DNA of 23,418 nucleotides from JBBRLA01 sp038231615 (lineage in GTDB: Bacteria > Myxococcota_A > Polyangia > Palsa-1104 > JAEUJZ01), in the NCBI GenBank assembly GCA_038231615.1, contig JBBRLA010000039.1, forward strand, positions 1 to 23,418. The letters run 5' to 3'. Below, piece by piece: positions 14,177 to 22,749 of this stretch. The translations under genes and the position numbers were made by a program. The notes under the pieces were generated by a model. The model had not been told where the DNA came from, ran no database searches, and worked only from the letters and a program-made list of their open reading frames with translations. The first letter of the stretch is position 1. Each line of letters opens with the position of its first letter.

Positions 14177-15246
14177 CGCGGCATGGATCGCGGGTAGCTG
14201 CCCAGCACCTTGACCATCTCACCGTGGGCGCGCAGGCGGTCGATGGCCCGCGCCACGCCGGGATCTTCCCGATGTCCGATCAAGTCTACTACAAACACGT
14301 AGTCCCAGGGCTTGTGCCGCCCCGGCCGTGATTCGATGCGCGACAGGTTGATCTGCGCTTCTTCGAAGACCGCCAGGGCCTGGCGCAGGGCACCCCGTTC
14401 ATCGTGCACCGAGAACGCCACCGTGGTCTTGTCGTCTCCGGTCCGCGGCGCGTCCTGTTTCGCGATCACCAGGAAGCGCGTGGCGTTTTCGGGGCGGTCC
14501 TGGATGCGTTCGCGCAGGACCGGGATGCCGTACAGGTCTGCCGCCAGCAGGCTGGCGATGGCGGCGGCGCGGTCGTCTCCATCTACCTTCTGGGCGGCGG
14601 CGGCGGTGGAGGGGGTCTGCAACAGGTGCGCCTCGGGCAGGTTCTTCGCCAGCCAGCCGCGGCACTGCGCCAGCGCCTGCGGATGTGAATACACCCGCTC
14701 GACCGCCGAAAGCCCCGCGCCTCGGCCGAGCAGGCAATGGGACACATCCTGCACCAGCTCCTGGCGGATGAGCAGGCCCCCCTCGATCAGCGCGTCGACG
14801 CTGTGGGTCACCGGCCCCTCGGTGGAGTTCTCGATGGGCACGACCCCGTAGGCCGCGCCGCCGGCCCGCACCGCGTCGAATACCCCATCGATGGTGATGG
14901 CCTCGCGATAGCGCGCCAGAAGGCCGAAGAGGTGGCGCGCCGCCATGTGGGTGAAGGTCCCCTCGGGGCCCAGGAAGGCGACTTCCTGGGGCTGCTCCAG
15001 GGACAGGCAGCCGCTCATCACCTCGCGAAAGACCGCGCGGATGGCCTGCGGCGGGAACTTGCCGGCGCCCTGCTCGATCAGGCGGTCAAGGACCCGGCGC
15101 TCGCGTTCCGGATCATGGAAGTGCGGCGCATCGCCCTGCCGTTTGAGCTGGCCGACCTGCTCGACCACCTCCGCTCGTTCGGAGAGCAGCGCGAGGACAC
15201 GGTCGTCGAGAGAGTCAATGCGGGCGCGGAGATCCGTAAGACTCAT
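14173..15246 (-). CDS. pheA: Bifunctional chorismate mutase/prephenate dehydratase
   Basis: A 357-residue cytoplasmic enzyme for phenylalanine synthesis: chorismate to prephenate to phenylpyruvate. Domains: AroQ chorismate mutase (1-85, Leu-Arg-Ala-Arg-Ile-Asp-Ser-Leu-Asp), prephenate dehydratase (88-265; Gly-Pro-Glu-Gly-Thr-Phe at 93-98, Pro-Ile-Glu-Asn-Ser at 137-141, catalytic-site Thr-Arg-Phe at 256-258), and a C-terminal ACT domain (about 275-350) with Glu-Ser-Arg-Pro at 305-308, the feedback site for phenylalanine. The length matches the family. The first ATG at 15246 lies directly behind AGG, so the ribosome-binding site is poor. It overlaps the RND permease stop codon, tail to tail, and diverges from the repeat lipoprotein gene over 140 bp. 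No leader peptide or attenuator was seen. Confidence 0.95.
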   Translation of the reverse strand: MSLTDLRARIDSLDDRVLALLSERAEVVEQVGQLKRQGDAPHFHDPERERRVLDRLIEQGAGKFPPQAIRAVFREVMSGCLSLEQPQEVAFLGPEGTFTHMAARHLFGLLARYREAITIDGVFDAVRAGGAAYGVVPIENSTEGPVTHSVDALIEGGLLIRQELVQDVSHCLLGRGAGLSAVERVYSHPQALAQCRGWLAKNLPEAHLLQTPSTAAAAQKVDGDDRAAAIASLLAADLYGIPVLRERIQDRPENATRFLVIAKQDAPRTGDDKTTVAFSVHDERGALRQALAVFEEAQINLSRIESRPGRHKPWDYVFVVDLIGHREDPGVARAIDRLRAHGEMVKVLGSYPRSMPR

Positions 15247-15386
15247 CCTGGGCTATTTTCTAGCATGCGCGGGGGCTGGGGGCCAAGTTTCGACGATGCG
15301 CCGCGAACTCCGCCGTGCCGGGATCCACGCGCCGCGGGTCCAACTTCAGGTCGATTCAACTCAGGCTGACTTCGGGAGAACGGGAC

Positions 15387-17909
15387 ATGAGAACGCACAC
15401 CGATTCGAGGGCCCTGCGCGGCGCGGCAATCTGGTTGCTCCTTTCGGGTTGCAGCCCGGCGCCAGGCCCCGGTGGCCAGGACGGCGGCGCCGACCTCGCA
15501 TTCCAGCCCCCGACCCCCGACCTGTCGCTACCCGCGGACGCCGGCACCGCGGACGCCGGTACCGCGGACGCCGGCACCGGGGTCCCGCCCATTCCCCGCT
15601 ATTCGCTGAGCGGCCCGGCCCGGGCCATGCTTCATGTGGGCAACGCCTGGTACGTCGGCGGCGCCTTCAATCGCATCTCGCAGTACCCCTCGACCAACCT
15701 GATCCCGCTGGACCCCACAGGCGCCCCCACCAAGTGCCCGATCGACGCCGGCTTCGATGGCGGAGTCGCCGCCCTCGCGGTGTCAGGCAACTCGATCTAC
15801 GCGGCTGGCGCCTTTACCCACTACAAAGGGGCCTCCGCCAACCGCATCGCCAAGATCGACGCGACCACCTGCGCCCTGGACACCACTTTCAGCCCCCCGG
15901 CCAACAATGGATTCCCCAGCCTGGTCCTGGCCCTGGGCATCTCCGGCACCTCGATCTACGTCGGCGGCCAGTTCACCACCTATCGCGGCGTCAGCGCCAA
16001 TCGGATCGCCAAGCTCGATCTGACCACCGGCGCCCTGGACACCATCTTCAGCCCGCCGGAGAACAACGGCTTTGACAACAACATCATGGCCCTGGTCACC
16101 GCCGGATCGTCGGTCTATCTGGGCGGCACGTTCAACGCCTACCGCGGCGCCACCAACTCCGCCATCAAGCTGGCCAAGCTGGATCTGACCACCGGTGCCC
16201 TGGACCCCACCTTCAGCCCGGCGGGCGTCGGGGCCAACGGCTTCTCCGATACCGTGACCGCCCTTTTCTCCTCGGCCACCTCGCTCTACGTGGGCGGCTA
16301 CTTCACGGCCTACCGCGGGGTCGCCAACTCCGCCGTCCGGCTGGCCAAGCTCGATCTCGCCACCGGCGTCATCGACACCACTTTCAGTCCCGTGGGCGGC
16401 AATGGCTTCAACGACGTGGTGTTCGTCCTCACCGTTTCGGGCAACGCGCTTTACGCCGGCGGCAGGTTCGCCACCTATCGCGGCGTCACCGGGGCGGCCA
16501 ACATGATCGCCAAGCTGGATAAAACCACTGGCGCCCTGGACGCCACCTTCAGCCCGCCGGCCAACAACGGCTTCCTCGGCACCCAGGTCACCGCGATCGC
16601 CGTCTCGGGCCCGGCGCTCTTCGTCGGAGGCACCTTCACCGCCTACCGCAACGTCGCCAACTCGGCCAACAACCTGGCCAAGCTGGATGCGGCCACCGGG
16701 GCGCAGGACCCCACGTTCCTGCCGCCGCAGAGCAACACCAACGGCGTGGCCGGCTCCCTCAGCGACTTCACCACCATCATCGCCGCCGTGATGCAGGGTC
16801 CGACGCTCTGGCTCGGGGGCAGGTTCACCGTATATGGCGGCTATTCGGTCAACAACCTGATGAAGCTCGATGACCGGACTTTCGCGGTCGACACTTCCTT
16901 CAGCCCGCCAGCCAACAATGGGTTCGACTCCACGGTGTCGGCACTCGCGTCCGATGGCATTTCGCTCTATGCCGGCGGCAGCTTCAACGTCTACCGGGGC
17001 GTGTTGGACTCCGCGCACCGCCTGGCCAAGCTCGATCCAACCTCGGGTGTCCTGGACACCACCTTCGGTCCCGCGGGCGCGACCGGCAACGGCTTCGACA
17101 GCACCGTGCAGGCCCTTGCCGCGACCCGGACGTCGCTTTATGCCGGAGGTTCCTTCACCGCGTATCGCGGCGTCACATCGGCCAACCGGCTGGCCAAGCT
17201 CGATCTGGCTTCGGGCGCGCTGGATCCCACCTTCAGCCCGTCGGGCGCGACCGCCAACGGCTTCGACAGCTCCGTTCAGGCGCTGGCCATTGCCGGCATG
17301 TCCCTTTACGCGGGAGGCAGCTTCACGGCCTACCGCGGCGTGGTCGGATCGGCCAAGCGCCTGGCCAAGCTGGACCTCATATCGGGCGTCATCGACACCA
17401 CCTTCAGCCCACAGGCGGCCAATGGGTTCGACGGCGTGGTGAACGCCCTTTCGGTGGCCGGGGCCGCGCTTTACGTCGGCGGCGGGTTCACGGCCTACAC
17501 CGGCGTGGCCGATTCGGCGCACCGCTTGGCCAAGCTGAGCCTTTTGTCGGGTGCGATCGACACCGCGTTCAGCCCGACCAACGGCGCCACCGCCAACGGG
17601 TTCGACGACGCCGTCAACGCCTTGGCGATCACCGGCGGCGCCCTCTATGCCGGAGGCAACTTTACCGCCTATCGGGGTGCAGCGAACTCCGCCCTGCGCC
17701 TGGCCCGGCTCGATCCGGCCTCGGGCGCGCTGGACACCACCTTCAGCCCGCCGGGCGCGACGGCCAACGGCCTCGACTGCGCGGTCACCGCGCTGGGCGT
17801 CTTTGACCCATTCCTCCTGGTCAGTGGCAGCTTCAGCGCCTATCGAGGCGCTACGCCCCTTGCCCGATCGTGGGTGCTGCTCGACGGCATGACCGGCGCG
17901 CTCAAGTAG
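15387..17909 (+). CDS. Delta-60-type repeat lipoprotein (beta-propeller-like)
   Basis: An 840-residue exported lipoprotein. The signal peptide ends Leu-Leu-Ser-Gly-Cys22, a good lipobox. A low-complexity linker with three Ala-Asp-Ala-Gly-Thr units follows. From about residue 80 there are some 14 repeats of 53-63 residues, of the form Leu-Tyr-Ala-Gly-Gly-Ser-Phe-Thr-Ala-Tyr-Arg-Gly ... Leu-Ala-Lys-Leu-Asp ... Gly-Ala-Leu-Asp-Thr-Thr-Phe-Ser-Pro ... Asn-Gly-Phe. The first is degenerate and the last is cut short, as when a propeller closes by joining its ends. The pattern matches Delta-60 repeats. Function is unknown; surface binding or a structural role is possible. GGAG at 15375-15378 lies 8 nt before ATG 15387. 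Its last 8 bp overlap the convergent epimerase gene. Confidence 0.85.
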   Translation: MRTHTDSRALRGAAIWLLLSGCSPAPGPGGQDGGADLAFQPPTPDLSLPADAGTADAGTADAGTGVPPIPRYSLSGPARAMLHVGNAWYVGGAFNRISQYPSTNLIPLDPTGAPTKCPIDAGFDGGVAALAVSGNSIYAAGAFTHYKGASANRIAKIDATTCALDTTFSPPANNGFPSLVLALGISGTSIYVGGQFTTYRGVSANRIAKLDLTTGALDTIFSPPENNGFDNNIMALVTAGSSVYLGGTFNAYRGATNSAIKLAKLDLTTGALDPTFSPAGVGANGFSDTVTALFSSATSLYVGGYFTAYRGVANSAVRLAKLDLATGVIDTTFSPVGGNGFNDVVFVLTVSGNALYAGGRFATYRGVTGAANMIAKLDKTTGALDATFSPPANNGFLGTQVTAIAVSGPALFVGGTFTAYRNVANSANNLAKLDAATGAQDPTFLPPQSNTNGVAGSLSDFTTIIAAVMQGPTLWLGGRFTVYGGYSVNNLMKLDDRTFAVDTSFSPPANNGFDSTVSALASDGISLYAGGSFNVYRGVLDSAHRLAKLDPTSGVLDTTFGPAGATGNGFDSTVQALAATRTSLYAGGSFTAYRGVTSANRLAKLDLASGALDPTFSPSGATANGFDSSVQALAIAGMSLYAGGSFTAYRGVVGSAKRLAKLDLISGVIDTTFSPQAANGFDGVVNALSVAGAALYVGGGFTAYTGVADSAHRLAKLSLLSGAIDTAFSPTNGATANGFDDAVNALAITGGALYAGGNFTAYRGAANSALRLARLDPASGALDTTFSPPGATANGLDCAVTALGVFDPFLLVSGSFSAYRGATPLARSWVLLDGMTGALK
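15534..15578 (+). repeat. 15-bp tandem repeat in the lipoprotein linker
   Basis: Three copies of GCGGACGCCGGCACC (one with C to T) encode three Ala-Asp-Ala-Gly-Thr units between the lipidated cysteine and the repeat domain. In-frame copy-number change could vary the tether length. Confidence 0.9.
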
Positions 17910-18864
17910 AAGCCTGGTCCGCCCCCTTCATCCACTGGCAAAAGCGAGAGATGCCCTGCTGGATGGGGACCGCGGGGGCATAGCCCAGCTCATCGCGGGC
18001 CAGGCGGGTGTCGGCGTAGGTGATCGGGACGTCGCCGAGCTGGTCCGGGTGCCACTCGATCAGCGCGGCGCGACCCAGACCGCTTTCCAGCATGGCGATC
18101 AGCGCGCGCAGCGTCGTGGTCCGTGAGCCACCCAGGTTGTAGACCCGATGCACTGGGTCGGCGGTGCGCTCGATCGCCGCCACCACCCCGTCAAGGATGT
18201 CGTCGATGTACGTGTAGTCCCGGGCGCTCTCGCCATCGCCGTAAAGCGGGACCTTGTCGCCCCGTAGGATCAGCCGGGCGAACTTGTGGATGGCCATCTC
18301 CGGCCGCTGCCTGGGTCCGTAGACGGTGAAGAAGCGCAGGGCGGTGGTGGCCGTGCCGTGAAGCTCGGTCTCGGTGGCGCAGAGCAATTCTCCGGCGCGC
18401 TTGCTGGCGGCATAGGGCGAGGCCGGGCGCACCGCGGGATCGTCCTCGCGGAACGGCACCCGGGAGTGGGCCCCATAGACCGAACTGCTGGACGCAAAGA
18501 CGAAGCGCCGTACCCCGGCCTGCCTGCACGCATCCAGGAGCACGGCGGTCCCCTCGACGTTGGTGCGCATGTACCGCGGGGCCTGCGAGAGGGAAGGGCG
18601 GACCCCAGCCAGCGCCGCCAAGTGTACCACCCCGTCGCACCCGGGCAAAAGCCGGTCGAGCAGCGGCCGGTCGAGCAGGTCCCCTTCGGTGAAGCGGAAG
18701 CCGCGCGCCGACACCAGCGGCAAGAGGTTGTCCCGGTGCAGCGCCGCGGGGTAGAGGGTCTCGTCGAAACAATCCAGGCCCCGCACCTGATCGCCGCGGG
18801 ACAGGAGCCGGGCGCAGAGATGTGAGCCGATGAAGCCGGCGCAGCCGGTGACCAGGAGGTTCAT
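17902..18864 (-). CDS. NAD-dependent nucleotide-sugar epimerase
   Basis: A 320-residue extended short-chain dehydrogenase/reductase. The NAD site is Gly7-Cys-Ala-Gly10-Phe-Ile-Gly13, and the catalytic set is Ser126-Ser-Ser-Val-Tyr with Tyr151-Ala-Ala-Ser-Lys155. The segment Pro-Glu-Met-Ala-Ile-His-Lys-Phe followed by Tyr-Gly-Asp-Gly-Glu-Ser-Ala-Arg-Asp-Tyr-Thr-Tyr-Ile-Asp-Asp is most like UDP-glucuronate 4-epimerases, though UDP-glucose 4-epimerase or a dehydratase cannot be excluded. It probably supplies sugar nucleotides for surface polysaccharide. ATG 18864 was chosen because it places the Rossmann motif at the N terminus; the frame is open to 18918. It overlaps the end of the Delta-60 lipoprotein gene by 8 bp. 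Confidence 0.88.
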   Translation of the reverse strand: MNLLVTGCAGFIGSHLCARLLSRGDQVRGLDCFDETLYPAALHRDNLLPLVSARGFRFTEGDLLDRPLLDRLLPGCDGVVHLAALAGVRPSLSQAPRYMRTNVEGTAVLLDACRQAGVRRFVFASSSSVYGAHSRVPFREDDPAVRPASPYAASKRAGELLCATETELHGTATTALRFFTVYGPRQRPEMAIHKFARLILRGDKVPLYGDGESARDYTYIDDILDGVVAAIERTADPVHRVYNLGGSRTTTLRALIAMLESGLGRAALIEWHPDQLGDVPITYADTRLARDELGYAPAVPIQQGISRFCQWMKGADQAST

Positions 18865-18964
18865 TCCGGCTGCGTAGCAGAAACGCGTCGCTAAGGGAAC
18901 GGCCTGACGGCTCGCCAAGCGCCAAGCGCCGCGGTGACGGCTCTCGAAGGGCCGCGGTGATGAC

Positions 18965-20317
18965 TCAGCCGTGGTAGACGACCAGGCCCAGGGTCAGCTT
19001 GTTCAGCGTCGCGATCTCCAGCACAATGCGCAGTTCCGCCCAGTCCGTCAGGAAGCGCTCGATGTCCGGCGTGCTGCGTTCCTCGAAGGCCGCCCGCCAG
19101 CCGAGGTAGATCTCCTCCTTCGGCGGCACCCCGTGGCGTGCCTCGTAAAGCGCCCGACAGAACTGATCCAGCCGCTGCGCCACCTTGGCCCCGTCCAGCG
19201 CCCGCACCTCCTTCAGCAGCCGCTCGGGCTTTATGCGGAAGATGATCCCCTCGTACGCCTCGCCGGGCTTGGCCCACGGCGCCAGCGCGTCCACCTCCCC
19301 GTTGCCCAGCGACTCCAGGAGCTGCCCGTAGCCGCCCGGCGGCTTGGGGCACGGCAGCACCTCGACCATCGCCGAGAGGATGCTGTCCATCGCCTCCAGT
19401 TCCTTGGCTTCCTGGTCGTCGTCGATGATTGCCGTGGCGTCGCCGATGGCCAAGAGCGGCAGCACCCGCTGATCCAGGTAGCGCGACGAATCGCCGCCGG
19501 TGAACACCGCCGCGTGGGACATCGCCAGCATCTCGAAGGCGCGCAGGTGGTTCAGGGGCTGCTGAAGCTCCTTGCCCGGCGGGCCTTCCAGCTCGGACAG
19601 CACCTTGGCGATCGGCTCCCTCATAGAGAAAAGCGGCCCCAGCACCTCCCTGGGGGCGCTGCCGATGACCTGCGCCAGTTGCTTCCCGGGCAGCTCGTTC
19701 CAGGCCTTGGTGATCAGGTCGTTGTCGAAGGCGAAGAAGGCGACTCGGCTGTGGTCCTCCTCCTCCTCCCCATCCTTTGTCTCTCCCGCCGGGACCACGT
19801 CGTGGCCGCGGTCATGGAAGATGAAGCTGCTCATCCCCGTCGGCGTCCCCGCCGGCACCAGGACCAGCCGGCCACGCACCAGCGCCGCCGTGCGCGAGGC
19901 CGCCTGGCCGAACCCCAGGCGGGTGCCGTCATCCGAGGCCAGCATCTCCTCGACGGTGCAGCCGCACAGGGGCAGGACCTGCTTCTCGAACTCCTCGCCC
20001 GGCTCGCCGGTGAAGTTCTGCACCTCGACGCCGTCCTCGAAGGCGTGGAGCAGCGCCTGCTTGGCCTGCTGGTTCACATGAAGGAAGAGCGCCTTGCCGT
20101 CGTTCTTCGACAGCGCCTCCACCAGCGCCGGGGCTACCGACGGCAGCCCGGAGTTCCCCTCCAGTACCTCGAGCTGATGCAGCCCGACCTTGAGCAAGGG
20201 CGCCAGACGCACCCACACCGGGTGCGGGGAGTTCTGGGCCACGACGTTAATGATGTCATTGGGGTTCGGTCCTCGCGGAGAGGCCGGTAGTAGAATGGCT
20301 GTGAGATCGGCGGGCAT
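18965..20317 (-). CDS. Conserved-looking protein of unknown function, 450 residues
   Basis: I do not recognise this protein. It appears soluble: no signal peptide or membrane span. An N-terminal mixed alpha/beta part (Pro-Val-Trp-Val-Arg-Leu-Ala-Pro-Leu) is followed by Leu-Pro-Leu-Cys-Gly-Cys-Thr-Val (about 114-121), a strand pair with Arg-Gly-Arg-Leu-Val-Leu-Val-Pro-Ala-Gly, an acidic run Gly-Glu-Glu-Glu-Glu-Asp, and a long helical C-terminal half ending in a Thr-Leu-Asn-Lys-Leu strand. Codon use and GC pattern fit the neighbours, so it is likely a real gene. ATG 20317 has AGGA three bases upstream. It is divergent from the glycosyltransferase gene and 100 bp upstream of the epimerase on the same strand. 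Confidence 0.7.
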   Translation of the reverse strand: MPADLTAILLPASPRGPNPNDIINVVAQNSPHPVWVRLAPLLKVGLHQLEVLEGNSGLPSVAPALVEALSKNDGKALFLHVNQQAKQALLHAFEDGVEVQNFTGEPGEEFEKQVLPLCGCTVEEMLASDDGTRLGFGQAASRTAALVRGRLVLVPAGTPTGMSSFIFHDRGHDVVPAGETKDGEEEEDHSRVAFFAFDNDLITKAWNELPGKQLAQVIGSAPREVLGPLFSMREPIAKVLSELEGPPGKELQQPLNHLRAFEMLAMSHAAVFTGGDSSRYLDQRVLPLLAIGDATAIIDDDQEAKELEAMDSILSAMVEVLPCPKPPGGYGQLLESLGNGEVDALAPWAKPGEAYEGIIFRIKPERLLKEVRALDGAKVAQRLDQFCRALYEARHGVPPKEEIYLGWRAAFEERSTPDIERFLTDWAELRIVLEIATLNKLTLGLVVYHG

Positions 20318-20432
20318 GGGTCCTTAGGTTATGCCTGGGACCGGGGGTAAAGTCACGCCCCGAACGCGGTGCCCGGCCATTTTCGTCGCTGTGGTTGCCA
20401 GCCTCGTCCGGGTCGGGCTACGATGCGCGGCC

Positions 20433-21137
20433 TTGAAGGTCTCGATCATCATTCCCGTCCACAACGAAGAGCGGACTGTCGCTTCCCTGATCGAGCGTGT
20501 GCGTGCCCTTCGATTCGACACGGAGATCATCGTGGTGGACGATGGGTCCACCGACGGCACCAAGGAGGCACTGCGGCCCTACGAGGTCGAGGGCTCGGGG
20601 GTGCGGGTCTACTACAGCCCGATCAACATCGGCAAGGGCGGCGCGGTGCGCATCGGCTTCTCGCTGGCGCAGGGGGACATCATCACCATCCAGGACGCCG
20701 ACCTGGAACTCGACCCCGACGACCTGTACCGGCTGATCGCGCCCATTGTCGAGGGGCGGGCCGGCGTGGTCTACGGCTCGCGGTTCCTGGCGAAAGATGG
20801 GGGCCGGTTGCGCAAGGGGGGGCTGCCCTTCTACTGTGCCAACCGCATCCTCTCGGCGCTGACCAACGTCCTTTATGGTTCTCGCCTGACGGATGTCGAG
20901 ACCTGTTACAAGGTGTTTCGCCGGGACGTTCTGCGCTCGCTGGAACTGCGCGCCTCGGGGTTCGAGATCGACCCCGAGCTGACCGGGCAGACCCTGCGCC
21001 GGGGCCACGCCATCACCGAGCTGCCCATCACCTACGAGCCGCGCAGCAGGCAGGATGGCAAGAAGATCCGCTGGATCGACGGGGTGATCGCCGTGTACAC
21101 GCTGGTCAATGAGCGGTTCCGGCCTCGTTCCTCGTAG
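20433..21137 (+). CDS. Family 2 glycosyltransferase
   Basis: A 234-residue GT-A fold enzyme close to dolichyl/polyprenyl-phosphate sugar transferases, which load a sugar from a nucleotide donor onto a lipid phosphate at the inner face of the membrane. Motifs are Val-Ser-Ile-Ile-Ile-Pro-Val-His-Asn-Glu-Glu at the N terminus, Asp36-Asp-Gly-Ser, the metal-binding Asp88-Ala-Asp90, and Gly-Ser-Arg-Phe. There is no C-terminal membrane segment. TTG 20433 gives the usual N terminus but no Shine-Dalgarno is visible; ATG 20331 is an in-frame alternative that adds an atypical 34-residue stretch. Its last 32 bp overlap the convergent GT-C-like gene. A lipid-linked sugar from this enzyme could feed such a GT-C enzyme, which is inference. 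Confidence 0.85.
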   Translation: MKVSIIIPVHNEERTVASLIERVRALRFDTEIIVVDDGSTDGTKEALRPYEVEGSGVRVYYSPINIGKGGAVRIGFSLAQGDIITIQDADLELDPDDLYRLIAPIVEGRAGVVYGSRFLAKDGGRLRKGGLPFYCANRILSALTNVLYGSRLTDVETCYKVFRRDVLRSLELRASGFEIDPELTGQTLRRGHAITELPITYEPRSRQDGKKIRWIDGVIAVYTLVNERFRPRSS

Positions 21138-22731
21138 TATGCCGCTCTTCGACGACGACGACATTCTCGCGGCGCCGCAGGGCCGAAAGCAGCCGGGCGC
21201 CTGAAAAGACGGCCCCGAAGCAGAACAGGCCCAGGATGAAAAGCCCGTCTCGCGCGACCTTGGCGTCAGCGGGGCCGGGAGGATCCAGCGGCGAGGTCTG
21301 GGTCCTGGGCAGACGGAACCAATCGGCGGCCCACCAGTCCAGGCGCAGGCGGGTCCAGGTACCGACCAGGTCCAGCTTCGCCGGCAGAATGTTCTTCCAC
21401 GGGGGGTCTCGGTTCAGGTCCGGGTCGCGGGCGCACAGGTGGCGCAGGAGCCAGGGCGTCCCGGCCAGCGGGGAGAAGTGGGGGATGTAGTAGCCGAAGG
21501 CAAAGTGGTCCGGGGACCAGTCGGTCTTCTCGGTCTGGTCGCGGACGATGGACAGGACCCGGATGTAGTGGTCCCAGTACAGCGATGCGCCCAGGAGTTG
21601 CACGCACAGCCCCGCGGTCAGCAAAGTGCCAAGCGCCATCCGCCGCAGCCGGGTCCGCCCGGTGGCCAGCGCCTCGGGCAGCCAGGGCAGGGAAAGGAGC
21701 AGGAACAGGGGGGTCAGCGGTACCATGTAGCGCGGCCCCCAGGCGTAGTCGCCGTGCCACGCCAGGTACTTGGCGCTGAAAAGCACGGCGGTGCCGATGA
21801 TCGACAGCAGGAGCAGGGTCTCGCCCCGGCGGCGGCGCCACGAGGTGGCCACGCCCAGCAGGGCCAGGACCAGGGGAGGCGAATAGTAGAAGAGCCCCTT
21901 GCCGCTGGACAGCGCGTACCCGTAGAGGCCCGGGAAAAGGTCCCCCGTGAAGATGCCGATCTGGCCCTGGTAGCCGGTGTGGAAGGGCGAGCCGGTCTTC
22001 ATCCAGTTGTGCCACAGCGCCAGGCCCAGAAAGGGGAGGAAACCCAGAATCGCGGCGCCGATTCCGCCCAGGACGCGCGCCACCCGCGGCGGCGTGCCCT
22101 GGCCGAACTGCCCCCACAAAAGGTACAGGCCGCAGAGCGGCATCACCAGGGCGTAGACCAGCTTGGCGTTGAATAAAATGCCGGCGGCCACGCCCAGGGC
22201 GAACATCCCGGGGGCGGTGATGCGCTCGGCCTGTGCCAGGGTGCGCTCGACCAGGAAGATCAGGGCGAAGGTTTGCAGGGCCTCGGAGTAGGGGCTTCTG
22301 GCGTAGCAGAAGCACAGGGTGCACAGGCCCAGGGCAAGGGACAGCAGCGTCGCCAGGCGCAAGGAGGCACCGCGGCGGCGGCAGAGCAGGAAGAAGAAGC
22401 CCGCGGCCCCGGCCATCAGGGCCGAGGAGGACAGGTGCGAGCAGAGGGCGAAAAAGGGCCGGTCGGGCAGGCCGGGCAGGTGGCGCAGCTTCCTGTAGGC
22501 GACGTAGCTAGGCACCAATGCCAGGACATTGCCCAGGGAGGCGAAGCCGTACTTCTTGCCCTTGTAGAAGGTGAAGAAGTAGGGCTGTCCCGGGGTGTAG
22601 ATGTCCAGCGCCCCGCGGTCGATCAGGGCCTGCGTGGTGTCGTAGACGACGTGGGCGTCCGCCCAGGGAGGCTCGCGGCTTGCGGCGAGCAAAAAGAGGA
22701 AGAAGAGCAGAGCGGTGATCCAGCGGACCAT
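21106..22731 (-). CDS. Multi-pass membrane protein, GT-C glycosyltransferase-like
   Basis: A 541-residue integral membrane protein with about ten or more hydrophobic segments from residue 4 onward and a polar C-terminal part carrying one more segment near the end. The first periplasmic loop reads Glu-Pro-Pro-Trp-Ala-Asp-Ala-His-Val, an acidic pattern as in GT-C (PMT/ArnT-like) enzymes, which use lipid-phosphate sugars as donors. Later marks include Ala-Arg-Ser-Pro-Tyr-Ser-Glu and Trp-Gly-Pro-Arg-Tyr-Met-Val-Pro-Leu. The acceptor is unknown and the family call is moderate. It starts 18 bp after the rho stop on the same strand, so it is probably expressed with rho, and it overlaps the convergent family 2 glycosyltransferase gene by 32 bp. 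Confidence 0.65.
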   Translation of the reverse strand: MVRWITALLFFLFLLAASREPPWADAHVVYDTTQALIDRGALDIYTPGQPYFFTFYKGKKYGFASLGNVLALVPSYVAYRKLRHLPGLPDRPFFALCSHLSSSALMAGAAGFFFLLCRRRGASLRLATLLSLALGLCTLCFCYARSPYSEALQTFALIFLVERTLAQAERITAPGMFALGVAAGILFNAKLVYALVMPLCGLYLLWGQFGQGTPPRVARVLGGIGAAILGFLPFLGLALWHNWMKTGSPFHTGYQGQIGIFTGDLFPGLYGYALSSGKGLFYYSPPLVLALLGVATSWRRRRGETLLLLSIIGTAVLFSAKYLAWHGDYAWGPRYMVPLTPLFLLLSLPWLPEALATGRTRLRRMALGTLLTAGLCVQLLGASLYWDHYIRVLSIVRDQTEKTDWSPDHFAFGYYIPHFSPLAGTPWLLRHLCARDPDLNRDPPWKNILPAKLDLVGTWTRLRLDWWAADWFRLPRTQTSPLDPPGPADAKVARDGLFILGLFCFGAVFSGARLLSALRRRENVVVVEERHTTRNEAGTAH

Positions 22732-22749
22732 GGCCCGGACCCGCCGAAA

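Noticed and set aside
15783..17522. A 579-residue minus-strand ORF opposite the Delta-60 lipoprotein
   Set aside because: It is repetitive only because the opposite strand encodes repeats; no start signal or family pattern is present.
18865..18918. An earlier start for the epimerase
   Set aside because: It would put 18 extra residues before the Rossmann motif, which is normally at the N terminus.
20331..20432. ATG 20331 as the start of the family 2 glycosyltransferase
   Set aside because: The added 34 residues are unlike the family. TTG 20433 is preferred, though without a clear ribosome-binding site.
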